From Melastoma dodecandrum (lineage: Eukaryota > Streptophyta > Magnoliopsida > Myrtales > Melastomataceae), in assembly GCA_029817715.1 (NCBI GenBank), contig JARUPY010000088.1, forward strand, positions 1,922,001 to 1,986,000: DNA of 64,000 nucleotides, given 5' to 3'. Shown here piece by piece: positions 10,115 to 21,296 of this stretch. A program made the translations under genes and the position numbers. Every line of letters starts with the position of its first letter. Position 1 is the stretch's first letter. The notes under the pieces were generated by a model. The model worked only from the letters and a program-made list of their open reading frames with translations, was not told the origin of the DNA and made no database searches.

Positions 10115-11307
10115 TCACGAGTCCTCGTCGAAGAGCTCCTCGGCTGACTTGTAAGGCCCGTTGTCCGCGTCGATGAACCATTCGCCGGGGTAGCCTCTCC
10201 GCTGGGGGATCCCCTTGATCTTCTCCAGCTCGTATTCTGTCATCTTCCACTCGAAGATCTTGAGGTTCTCCTTCATCCTCTCCTTGTTGAAGCTCTTCAC
10301 GATGACGACCGCACCTTGCTCGTGGACCCATTTCAGTGCAACCTGACAAGGAGGAGCACGTATCCTGTCGTTAATACAATCATCTCCTTAGTTTAGTATA
10401 CGTCGGTTGATTTGGACAGGAAAACCAGCCCACACCGCCCAAAAGTAGTGATCTTAATTGTGGACGTTTCGAGTACCTGCGGCACGGTTGAACCCCTTGC
10501 ATCTGCGATCTCCTTCAGGATGGGACTTTGCATCACAGCCAAGGAGCCCCACGGTGCGCCGTTCCCTCCCAGCGGCGACCAAGCGCAGACGTGGATGCCT
10601 TTCCCCTTGCAGAATTCCCTCAGCTTTGTTTGTTGCCACGCGACGTTCATCTCTACCTGGTTGACCGCAGGAGGGACCGTGCAGCTGTCGAGGATCTGCG
10701 AGAGTTTCCTTGACCCGAAGTTGCTCACGCCGATGGACTTGGCCAGTCCCAGCCTCGAACATTCTTCCATGGCAGCCCATGTCCCCTTGATGTCGAAGGG
10801 GAGCATCTTACCTTTATAGTGGAAGAAGCCTTCGGTTCCGTGGACCACTCTCACCGGCCAGTGGATGAGATAGAGATCGACGTACTCGAGCCCCAATGTT
10901 CTGTAAAATTCTCGGGAGGAAAACAATGCATCCACTTTCCTTTCATGACTTGAGGGGAAGAACATGACCGAATGAACAACTCACTCAAGAGATTTCCTGA
11001 TGGCAGGAAGGACGAGAGGAGGATGGGCGTCAGTGCACCAGAGCTTTGTTGTGCTGAACAGCTCGTCGCGGCTGGTGATGATCCCTCTCTGTAAGGCTTC
11101 CCTAATGGCAGCTCCGAGGGGAGACTCCGAACCATACAGGAACGCGGTGTCAAAGTGGCGGTACCCGACCTCCATAGCGTCAACGAGGATAGAGGTGAGG
11201 ACATCGTGGGGAGGGAGGATCCCGCCCGTGCCGAGGGCGATGATGGGCATCTTGTGACCGGAATTCAGCATAACCATCTCAGGCATCTTCCTGTCATGAG
11301 ATTCCAT
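10115..11307 (-). CDS. NADPH-dependent aldo-keto reductase, AKR4 family
   Basis: Three reverse-strand exons, 11307-10985, 10900-10477 and 10342-10115, give 324 residues, the normal AKR length. The catalytic tetrad is visible: Asp53 and Tyr58 in [12 protein letters not shown], Lys88 in TTKLW and His121 in LYLIHWP. The family signature IGVSNF and the cofactor segment [19 protein letters not shown] are present. Such enzymes reduce aldehydes and ketones in the cytosol; the sequence type ([19 protein letters not shown]) fits the AKR4 plant clade that includes deoxymugineic acid synthase, D-galacturonate reductase and codeinone-reductase-like enzymes. Substrate cannot be told from sequence. The start is the ATG at 11307; an upstream open frame to 11394 lacks AKR similarity. 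It faces away from RRS1 across 265 bp, and part of it is copied at 8818-9083. Confidence 0.9.
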
Positions 11308-11572
11308 CCGTCTCCACTGATTATGATATGCAGAGGAATTAGTTGAAATCCTTACATCAACTTCTGTTAGACTGTACAAATAAATACACCGCAACTTCTT
11401 CCAAATAGAAAAATCAAATTCAGCCCATTGGACCGTTTACTCTAGGCCCATTTAATGTTTTCAGGCCCTATAGGCCCAATATGTAGTCTAACCCGCGGGA
11501 CCGAAGGGATCGTCAACGAGTTTTAGGTTTCTTTTTTTTTTTGTTGAGCAACCGACGAAGGGGATCCCGGCG
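11308..11572. promoter_or_regulatory. Divergent (bidirectional) promoter between AKR and RRS1
   Basis: The two start codons are only 265 bp apart and point outward. The spacer holds two AGGCCCA words (11444-11450 and 11472-11478) and a nearby CAGCCCA at 11421. These are the site II-type elements bound by TCP factors and typical of plant ribosome-biogenesis promoters. They suit RRS1; whether they also drive the AKR is inference. Confidence 0.55.
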
Positions 11573-13823
11573 ATGGCGGCGGCGGCGGTGCAGGTTGATC
11601 TCGGCCATCTCTTGGCGTTCGATCCTACTTATCATCTTCCTCCCCTTCCATCCTCTAGGTAAGTGTTTCTCAAGTCACTGGTTTTGGACTCGCCGCGCTG
11701 TGGGTTGTCGTCGTGCGCACCCCGTTGGTTTGAAACGATGGTCGTGATGGATGGATTTCTGTGGGTTTTAAGGGAGGAGTTGGTCGAGAAGTGTTTGGAA
11801 AAGGGTACGGAGCTCGTTCAGGCCATAGCCGATTCTCTCTTCAACTTACCGGCCACAGAAGACGCCGACGGCCCTGTTGTCAAGTTGCCTCCCCCGACGA
11901 CGAAGCTGCCGCGGGAGAAGCATGTAAGCTTCTAGCAGTGGCTGGCCAGTGTTAGCTCGATTGATGCGTTGTCCTGTTTTCTGTGGGTAGTTCGAGCAAT
12001 GTGTGCTTTGCAAAATGATATGGCCAGACAAACTGCCCGTCAGTTATTATTTTAGCAGCTTGCATGATAAAAGAAATTGAGAATTGGTTTTTTGTCTGCT
12101 GGCCATTCTTTAAATTTGACTTTAAATTAGAATTTAGTTATCTTTTCCCTTCTTACGAATTGAGTAGCATATGATGAGACCTCCGAATTTTTCAGCTGCC
12201 GAAGCCAAAGCCTCCTACAAAATGGGAAACCTTTGCCAAGGCCAAAGGTGAGTGAATGTATCGACCTTTTGTAGCTTGGTTAGAGTTATCTATTTTTTTT
12301 CTTAGTGATGTAGATGTCCCTCCATCTGTAGAAACTTGGGCCTTTTAGGCAACATAACGGCATCCTTTTCTGCTTTAAGTGAGTAACTCATTTGAATTCA
12401 TCCTTTTGAATTTCAAGTTGGCCAATCTCATTAGTCATTATCCCATTTCAAGTTTGTAGATGAATGACAAAAGAGGCAGTCGTAATTTCTGCCGAGCATG
12501 TGTGTGATAGAAATAGAAAGTTAAGCTGGTTTTTAGTACCTTTATTTTCATATTCTGCTATTGCGTTTAGGTATAAAGAAGCGCAAAACGGATAAGGTTG
12601 CTTGGGATGAACAGACTGGCACATGGAAACGTCGATATGGGTATGACCGTGTTGATGATGACAAGGATGTTCCCATAATTGAGGCTAAGGCAACTGATGG
12701 TAAGTTGACAATGCAGATATTTTCTAATGTTCATTAGTTTTCCAATGGCGAGAAATTATAGAGCGATGAAGTAAGTGCGCATCAATGTTTTAATTGAAGT
12801 GTAATCCTAACACATGTTGAATTTCCCACAGAGGTTGGAGAAGACCCCTTTGCTAAAAGGCGAGCTGACAAGAAGGGCAGAATTGCAAAGCAAGAAAAAA
12901 ATCGATTGCAAAATCTAAAAGAAGCCGCTAAAATGGGAGCTTTGCCCAGGTTTGTTTATTTGGTGCTTGTGATATTCCTGTGAATTGTGTCAAAACATAA
13001 AAAACGAATCATGTCTAGTGAGATCATGATGTCATGGCCGCCTCGTGAGTTTTAAAATGTGTGATGTTGCTTAAGACTTTTTAACTCATGAAATGTCTGA
13101 GAAGTTCTTTCTCCATTCATTATTTGGTTATGTTTTCCCATTCTATATGTTGTTGCTCGGATGAATTCCATGCAGCCATGTCCAGCTAGCTGCTACAGCA
13201 TTGCCAATAACCGGAACCCATGCCCAACCAAAGAAAATGAGCAAAGATGAACTGGGAAACGTTGCTGGACTAGCATCTACAGCTACAGCAAGTGGCGGGA
13301 AGTTCGATAAGAAGCTTCCGGGAGAAAAGAAAGCCAAGCATGATCATAAATATCGGAAGGTTTTTCTCCCTTTCTTAGACTTGATCTACTTCTTTTTATT
13401 TGTTTCCTTCGGAAGAAGTCCAATTGTTATCTCCATTGCAGTTCCTCCCAGTTGCAGTAGGATCAGGGATGGGTTCCATAGAGAAGGAACAAACGGATCG
13501 AGTCTTGAACAAGCTGATAGCCTCGAATTCCCATGAAATACTCAATATCGACAAGGTGGACTCAACCCTGGTTATTACATATTAATCCATGGTTGCCCTG
13601 ATATTATAAGCTCACTTCAATAATTCATCGGTTGTAGGCAATCTCCATGTACAACGTAAAGAAAGAGAAGAAGCGGAGGAATCAGAAGGCAGACGATTCC
13701 TCTTCACCTTCGAAAAAGTTGAAACTGAACAAGAAGATACAGAAGAAGGGTCCTAAGAAGGGTTCTTCCGATAACAAGAAGCATAAATCAAAAGGTCCTT
13801 CAAAGAAAGCCAAGTCGCGGTGA
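11573..13823 (+). CDS. RRS1: Ribosome biogenesis regulatory protein homolog RRS1
   Basis: Eight exons: 11573-11658, 11773-11923, 12196-12247, 12571-12699, 12832-12949, 13176-13359, 13442-13555, 13638-13823, giving 339 residues. RRS1 is a nucleolar assembly factor for the 60S subunit; in yeast it works with Rpf2 to load the 5S RNP. Family hallmarks are the N-terminal [15 protein letters not shown], the central [20 protein letters not shown] followed by [19 protein letters not shown], the [20 protein letters not shown] block, and a Lys-rich C-terminal tail with several KKxK nuclear/nucleolar signals. Length is close to plant orthologues. All splice sites are GT-AG and frames join cleanly. Confidence 0.93.
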
Positions 13824-14344
13824 TTATCTTCTTTAGCTTTCTACCCTGTAGTTTCAGAATATATATTTGTTTGCGATCACTTCAGGGTGGCAATCAACTA
13901 CCATGACGATGAAATTTTGTTTTAGTGTGTTCCTTTTTGTTATTTGCCATCTCCAGCATACACTGATCTTTTAGGATGGAAGAACAGGTTAATATGTTTT
14001 TGCGACAAAGGTTGAATCTATCGTGATCTCGACTTGTTTGCTGTCAGTTGGCTACCTTGCTGGTATAGTTAGTGGTCGTTTCCTTGCAGACAGTAAGAGT
14101 AAAAGCCCACGAGGTTGGGATTTTTGTTTCGATTTGGGAACTCGTGTTTGCTAGTAAACAGCAAATGACGGTATTCTCCACGGGACAACATTGTTCGGCC
14201 GGCGGAAACAAGGACAAACGAAACATCTGCACACGTTTCCGATGTTGGAGTTCCTCCCAATATAAATACAAACTCCGATCAAACCCAAGGCTTTCACACC
14301 ATCTAAAATCCTGCAGTGTTTAGAGTAGTTGGGAGATTTTTCTG
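13824..14344. promoter_or_regulatory. RRS1 3' flank and CASP-like promoter with TATA box
   Basis: A TATAAATA box lies at 14261-14268, about 77 bp before the CASP-like start codon at 14345, a normal plant spacing. The left half is AT-rich 3' UTR. No coding exon is seen. Confidence 0.5.
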
Positions 14345-15037
14345 ATGGCGGAAGTCAAGGCGCTGGCGATAACGATGGTCGTGCTTCGGGTGATCTGCCT
14401 TTTTGCTTCGGCTGCTTCGATTGCTGTTCTCGTCACTGATCAGTTCACCGACAGTATTGGTCAACACCTGACCTTCAAGGATGCTATCACATATAGGTCT
14501 GTATAACATAAGATCGACATCATTTCATGGCCCCTAAGCCAATCTTATCTGGTAGCCTATTACTTGTGCCTGTGCAGATTTGTCCTTGCGGCTGCCGTAG
14601 TTGGGGCAGCTTATGCATTAATCCAGATGCCTTTCGCCGTTTACTTTTCCTGCACCGAGAAGAGGATCATCCGCCACAGCTTCTTGCAAGAGTTTGATTT
14701 CTACGGCGATAAGGTGGCCGGCTAACTTATTTCAATCCCTTACTAAGCGAGGTCGATTCTTGTTTTTCAATCTAATCGGTCAATCATATCAGTGCAGATC
14801 ATCAGCTTCCTTCTGGCTAGTGGCGTGGGCTCTGGTTTCACCTTCAGCTTCGAACACAAACGGAATTTGAAACGATTTGTTGACATCAGTCCCGACGAAG
14901 ACATTGACAAAATCATGAAGTTCTTGGACATTGCGATTGTGGCCACAGGGTTGCTGGCTCTGGCATTTTTGTGCATGGCCGTTGTCTCGATCTGCTCGTC
15001 CATTGTCCGATCATCCAGCCGCGGCGTATGGAGATGA
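14345..15037 (+). CDS. CASPL: CASP-like protein (first of tandem pair)
   Basis: Three exons, 14345-14496, 14578-14713 and 14798-15037, encode 175 residues. CASP-like (DUF588, MARVEL-related) proteins are small four-span plasma-membrane proteins; the founding CASPs organise the Casparian strip. Four hydrophobic segments are visible: VVLRVICLFASAASIAVLV, VLAAAVVGAAYALIQMPFAV, a span near IISFLLASGVGSGFTF, and ATGLLALAFLCMAVVSI. The charged loop residues expected near spans 1 and 3 are only partly conserved. Length and exon pattern fit the CASPL4/5-like groups; the exact group is not certain. A TATA box lies 77 bp upstream. Confidence 0.8.
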
Positions 15038-15762
15038 TCCGCTGCATACAAGGAACTGTGCAACGAACCGCCTTCTGAAGGCAATGGAAAGAAGAAAGAA
15101 ATTCCCGTCGTTCATTTTCGTTTTCTCATTATCTTCCTTTTCTTTTCAGTACCTTGGATGACAATAAGAAGCAAAGCATCGTCAATCGCTGTGCATAACG
15201 CGCAGATAAATTTGTTGCGATTATCATAGTTTGTGTAGTTTTGGACTTCATCAACCATATGACATCATTCTGTAGTTTTGAACCAAATTAAATGTTGCTG
15301 TTCCACCATTTACTTATGGTGGATTGATTCGAAGTCTCAAAATTGATGGCAAAAGATAGATATACATATTCTTAAAACATTCAATCAACACCAAGAGCCT
15401 TCCGTCTTCTGTCATATCGCGCCATGTTTTCGCAGTCGGACATTGGTGTGCAAAACCAGCCCCGCATGGTGGTAACATGACATGGGCGAAGAAACCACTC
15501 CGACGAGACGAGAACAAAGGAAGAGCAGAGCACCTTTTCGTCCTCATTTGCTTATTTGAACCCCTTATGTGAACCACGGTGTAGTCAACAAGGCACGCAC
15601 ATTGTCGAACATATTTCTCTTTTCTTGTTGGCCGGCGTCATTATCCAGAGAAGATGGCAATCCCAAGAAATTTCAAGCTCTGGTGTATATACATTTACCT
15701 GCTAGCGGCATTTATCGGAAAAGTTCGACTGTTCCCAGGGAGAAGCGCGAGGAGCTTTTCAG
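15038..15762. other. Spacer between the two CASP-like genes
   Basis: No coding exon is seen. It should contain the 3' UTR of the first gene and the promoter of the second; a TATATA word lies near 15685-15690, about 75 bp before the next ATG. Confidence 0.4.
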
Positions 15763-16421
15763 ATGGCGGATGTCGATGTGGTGGCGATTGTTTTGTCAGA
15801 GTTACCGGTGATTTGCCTGCTCGCTTTCTCTATTACCGTCGCCGTGTTGATTGTGGAATATCCAATCGACTTTCAGAGGCCAACGATGATGAGAATCTTC
15901 ATCGACATTATCACATGCAGGTACCGCATCGTTTCCTGCTACGTAACTCGATTTCGAGACTCGGTTCATTTGCTTCCAGTTTATTCACTAACAGATGGTA
16001 AACTCTCAGGAATCTCCTCTCGATAGCCGTGACACGGGTGGCTCATTCTTTGATCCGACATGTGTTCTTTCCACAGATGGACTTCTTCGGCGTGGAGGTA
16101 ACCCAGCCATACCATTCCCCCTCCCCCCCCCCCTTACGGTTCAGCCCAGCGTTGGAAAATACGACTAACATTAATCCTTTTACGCAGATTTTTCTCCTTT
16201 TAGCCAAGGTCGGCTTCGCATACAGCTTCAAACTCATGCGATGGATCGAACGCATTCTGGCCATAACCGGGTCCTCGGAGGAGCTCTTTCCCTGCCGGCG
16301 TAGGGACACCCACATACGAGAACATGCAATCTTCACGGCGGGACTGCTGACGATCGTATTTGGATGTTTGGTCATCGTCTCATTCTACGCGTTCGTTGCT
16401 CGGATGGGCGGACAACGTTGA
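15763..16421 (+). CDS. CASPL: CASP-like protein (second of tandem pair), diverged
   Basis: Three exons, 15763-15920, 16010-16097 and 16188-16421, give 159 residues. Intron positions and phases equal those of the neighbour at 14345-15037, so the two are tandem paralogues. Exon 1 encodes the first span (VLSELPVICLLAFSITVAVL). Exon 2 is 48 bases shorter than in the paralogue and encodes NLLSIAVTRVAHSLIRHVFF, a shortened second span; its SLIRH...MDFFGVE tail aligns with IIRHSFLQEFDFYGDK of the partner. Exon 3 supplies spans 3 and 4 (IFLLLAKVGFAYSF; FTAGLLTIVFGCLVIVSFY). Protein-level identity with the neighbour is low, so this may be an old or fast-evolving duplicate. Confidence 0.65.
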
Positions 16422-17179
16422 CGGGCGGTGGTCACAGAAGGCAGGTGCTTGTACATGGGCTGGCATCCGGGCCCATAAAGAAATACATTGGGCCGAGCCC
16501 ATCACCCGGGTTTTACATCTCTTGTTTCTGGAAACAAACCCCCCCCCCGGACAGGTGACAATGCTCTTACAAGGAACACCCAATCCAATGTCCAAAACTT
16601 TAAAAAAAAAAAATGTATGTTTTGAAGACCTTTATCCTTTTTGGACGAGAAGGCTTTTTAGGTTTTGGGGGGGGGGGGGGGTTACTTCCCTCCCATCTCT
16701 CCCAACTCACATGGCTTGTTCTCAAGAATCATCTCCCACAACAAAGCTTTTTATTTCGTATGACTTTATAAAATGTAATAATATATAAATACAAATAGGA
16801 TTGGGTACTTCTTCCTTATTATTTTCTTTTTGGGTGAAGTACTTTTTGAAATTCGAAGTAATATGTGAAACCGAAAGGTACCCTCCTCCTCTTCCTCTTA
16901 AAAATAATAATAACAAGAGTTGGGAGGACCCCTCCCTACACACATCCCCCACAAAAGAAATTTCCAATTTAATGATTAGGGCTTGTGGGGTTTCCCACCC
17001 TCCTTTTTCCCCACATGAATTATTGTATGAGTCATTAAGAAAAGGAAGAAAAATGAGAGAATGTCTTTGAAAATGAACAAGATCCATTTGTTCCCAAGTG
17101 TATGACATGTTACCGCACACACTTGCCAAGAGAGAGCCTTCGTCCAACCTTTTTCCTAAAGAGTGTTTCTTGGAGAGAA

Positions 17180-17210
<31 letters not shown>

Positions 17211-20200
17211 CATGATTCATGTACCAAAACTACAACAACAATTGTTGGGTATCTTGGTTTTATATCGTTCGTCAAATTGATGGGGGCACATGGAAAGAGC
17301 ATTTTAGGTTTTTGCGGGGGTGGGGGGATGGAGGGGGAGTGTCTTTTCTTCCCCTAAAAGAGCAAGCATCTTGATCTGAACGAAAAAGATAAAGCCTAGC
17401 AAAGGGAAAAGCTCGGATCATATAATAAAAAGTTGGGATGGAAAGGCAATTATGTATAAGGGAAAAAAGAAGGAAAGGAGTAGTAGGAAGAGGAAGAGAG
17501 AACAAACAGCCCACGCTTCTTGTCTGAAAAGTTTGATTGCCATAATTTGTCCTTCTAAGAGAGAAAGGAAAAAAAGAGGAGAGGAAAAGAAGGGGGGGGG
17601 GGGGGGGGGGGGGGAACTATTATTTCATATGACATATACTGTCCCGATCTTGTTTGCAAGAAGATCATGATTACCCCCCCCCCCCCCCCCCCCCAAATTC
17701 TATCAGAAAAAAGGAGAAGAAGCCAAGCACTTTGTAGGAACAGCAATAGTTGTAGTAGTAGTAGTAGTAGTTGGGGTGGTGGCAATTTGGCAACACCCAA
17801 AAGGAAGAGCACAAGCACAAATGAACAAAAACACATCTCACAATTCATGAGGCTGCAAATTAATTTATGTAACTACATACAAGAAAAGGGGGAGATAAAT
17901 TATTGCAATCGAATAATTCATCGGGAATTGTTTCTGTTTTATTTTGTTTTGGTGATTTTGTCATTGTCTCCTCCTGGCTTGGCTCCATCTTCATTAATTT
18001 GATTGTTTTGGGGGGGAGGGGGAGAAAATTCCCATCTTATCAAACACGAAACTTTCTCATCCCAATCAAAATGACAGTACCCCCCCAATCCATATTTACA
18101 CGAAACATTCGAGTCCCCATGTTTCAACTAGATCGTGCGATCATTGTTTGAACGATACTTGGTATCTGAATTTCTTTATGATAAGGGACGGTGTACGAAA
18201 TCGCGAAAATTAGGGGGTTGTGTGTGTGTGTGGATAAGCAAATAAACGGATGGCCCCCTCCGGTTCATATCGAGATGCATTTGGCACGATGTCTTGTCTT
18301 TTATTAGGGAGAGGGTGCAAGAACAAGCCATGTCGCGGCGGAATGCATAAGACCAAAGGGAATGGGGAGGAGGGCGGGGAAGAAGAAGGTGACAAGAACA
18401 AAAGGGAAGAAGCTTCATACATGGAGGGGGTTGAGGAGAAAATTCCAACAAACGTAAGTTTCCTACGAGTGTCGTCTCATTCCCTCCCCCCTCCTCAAAA
18501 ACAGACAATGGCTTGTGTGTGTTTGTGTCTCTCTCGCAGCCCCCTCCCATTGTTCTCGCGGTGTTGCTTCGCGGTTGTGTGTGTTGGTTGTATATCTACG
18601 CATTTCTTAAGAATCGTTCTTGTTCGTTTTCTTCTTTCTTTAGCCTTTCATCTGCATGAGATCGATCTCTCCTCGTACCTCTGTCTGTCTGTCTTCTTCG
18701 GACGGTGATATGGTAATAAGAAAAGGAGCTACGCAAAAACCCTCCTCTTTAATACTTCCATTTGTCACGTTCCCTTTTGATTACGACAGCTAATACTTCC
18801 CTCCCCGACATGTCGCATTCCTCCCCAATTAAAAAAATATAACATTAGGCAAAGAATTCATTTAACCAACGTTGTCACTTTGTTTCCTCACTAATATTAT
18901 TACTGCCAAAATTCATTCATTTCACTCAATCGAACTGTTTGTTAATTTCATCCCCCCGGAATTGATTATATCAATCCAACAGACACCATCTTTTTTTTGT
19001 TTAATTGATAAGTAAAAGCTGATGGAGTTCTTCTTTTCCTTTTTGTGTTGAGGCAATTTGGGGAGGGGGGGGGGGGAGTGGGGCTTATGATGGGTTTAAA
19101 GATTCTCTCCCTTGGACACACATGCTGCATCATCAAAAATCTTTATTAATTATTTTATTAACGAACTCGTAGCACCTTTGCTTTTAGTCATTAATTAGTC
19201 GCCTCCAATCGGTGAGATTGCGATGATGCAATCGCCTAAAGAAAGCTACCATATTCTCATAATTCCCATAATTATATATTCATTTTTAATGCAAATCTTG
19301 AGCTGGGTCGACTTCTATTTCAGGGCGATGGCTTTAAATTTGTTCATTCGTTTCTACGAGTGTCTTCTAAGAATGCAGCCTAAGTCAGGGCTACCCACAA
19401 ATATATGACAAGCCTTCCCCACACTTTTTTCTCTTCTTTTCTTTTTATCTATATACAGAAGATGGATGTAATTCGTTTATACATTCGGACGAGCGTATAT
19501 GATTATTGGGAATTTTCATTTTGTGTGTGTGTGTGTCTGTTGTGGGTAATATGGATATCATCATCGTCATTTTAAATGGAAAGGGACATCAATGAAAAAG
19601 GGAGGGGAGTTTCCAAATGGGATGGGGGCGGGGGGGTCCAATCCAACCCCTTTTGAAACTCCACACACACACACATTACACAAGACACCAAAACAAAAAC
19701 AAACACGAATGGATGTGGTCGGACCCTTTTTCTCGTTTGCCGACTCCAATTCAGAAGGCTATCAAACTATTCACAGAATACAATTAAATAATGACATGAA
19801 ATAATAATAATAATAGAAATAGAACACATTCCTCCCACACAAATTCATTATTACTTTTAACAAACAGTCCCCCATCTCATGCATCATCATCTTCTATATT
19901 ACACACACACACACATACATATAGACTTCACGTGAGTAAAAGCAATGTTCGATCTTTTCTTTCTTTCTTTCATTTATTTATTTGGTTTAGTACTACTACT
20001 ACTACTCCACTACTCTACTTTTCCATTAAGAAGAAGAAGAAGAGAAGAGTGTAAATTACAAAAAGAATTACTTGGTAAAAAAACCCAAATGGAAGGAGGG
20101 AGGGAGGGAGAAGGAATCGAATTAAAAGGGACAGCTTACCCTTGAAGCTGACTTTACATCTACTTAAAAAAATATGATAATTTAAAACACACTCACCCCC

Positions 20201-20710
20201 CCCCCCCCCTCCTTTTGCCACATGATACTACTAAAATTATCCACACAAAATAATAATAATATTAACAATACAATTCCAATGCATGCGCTCTCGGAGGGGG
20301 AAAAAACAAATATTAGAAAAGAAAATGTAAAATTAGTGGGTTGTACATGACATGAGAGCATGCAATGGATTTATTATCACCACTGTTCGATTGCCCAACC
20401 CCACCCCACCCACCCCTCTCCTCCATTTTTATTTTATTGGGTTCTTTTAGGAGGAGGAGGAGGAGGAGGGGGGTGTCCAGTTTCCTCCGTCATCAATTCC
20501 AATTTCTTTTTATTTCCTCATCTATCCATCTATCTATCTATCTATCACAATAGTAGTACCAACAAGAAAACCAGCACAACATCGTCAATTCTTTTACTAA
20601 CCATTGTTATTATTTTATTAATTCCCCGTAATTTCCCTTATTGCCTTTGTGAGTGGGTCCGGTTTTTTGGAGGGGGGAGGAGGCTGGAAAGGTCGATAAA
20701 AAGGGGTGTA
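16422..20710. other. Long gene-free spacer rich in simple repeats
   Basis: No credible gene is seen in over 4 kb. It holds homopolymer runs, GTA and GT microsatellites (about 17753-17770 and 18219-18232), a TG run near 19524-19534, ACAC runs near 19664-19676 and 19903-19916, and AT-rich stretches. Open frames crossing the G-runs encode only poly-Gly or poly-Pro and are not genes. The right part is likely distal promoter of the IDD gene. Confidence 0.5.
16667..17694. repeat. Cluster of long G and C homopolymers
   Basis: Runs read directly: G15 at 16667-16681, G29 at 17180-17208, G23 at 17592-17614 and C21 at 17674-17694. A shorter C-run lies near 16543. G-tracts this long can form G-quadruplexes on either strand. 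Exact lengths of such runs are unreliable in sequencing. Confidence 0.8.
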
Positions 20711-21296
20711 GAGAAAGAGAGAGAGACTTCACAACCAGAACAAGCACACACACAAAGCCTCTCTCCCCTCCCTCCTTCCCTCTCCCAAGTTCACCTAAAA
20801 CGAATCATCATCATCATCATTCATCATACGAAGGAGTGGGGAGAAGCAAAGAAAGAAAGGAAAGGAAAGAAAAAGCTTAGAAAGTAAGGAAGGTTGCTTT
20901 TCTTAGCTCTTAGCATCATATCCTCCTCCTCTCTTCTCTCTTTTCTCTTCTCTCTTCATCCCCTATAGCTCATCCTCCCTCTCTACATACTACAACCATC
21001 CCACTTTTTACAAAAAAGGAAGAAAGGCCCAACTCAAAAGCAAAACCCTTTTTTTACAGAACAGGAGGTGTGTGTGTGTGTGTTGAATTCATTATTGATT
21101 AGCACGTAACCCCATAATATAATTAGGAGGAGAGGAGAGGAGAGGGGAGGGGAGGGGAGGGCTGTGTGTGTGTGTTTGTGTGTGGGAGGATAGCAAGCAA
21201 AGCAAAAGGCAAAGTCTCCTCCTCAACTTTCTTCCCATCTCTTTTTCTCTTCCTCTTCTTCTTACCTTCCCTCCGCACCCTCATTAGCTTTAGGAG
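20711..21296 (+). promoter_or_regulatory. GA/CT-rich proximal promoter and leader of the IDD gene
   Basis: GA repeats (20711-20727), long CT-rich stretches (about 20920-20962 and 21236-21266), a GGAGA/GGGGA array (21126-21162) and GT runs precede the IDD start codon at 21297. GA/CT repeats are the binding sites of plant BPC/BBR GAGA factors and are common in the leaders of developmental transcription factor genes. A BPC gene lies about 6 kb downstream. The exact transcription start cannot be seen. Confidence 0.5.

Noticed and set aside
17098..17848. Open frames with poly-Gly or poly-Pro over the G and C runs
   Set aside because: They exist only because homopolymers lack stop codons; there is no domain, start context or splice pattern.
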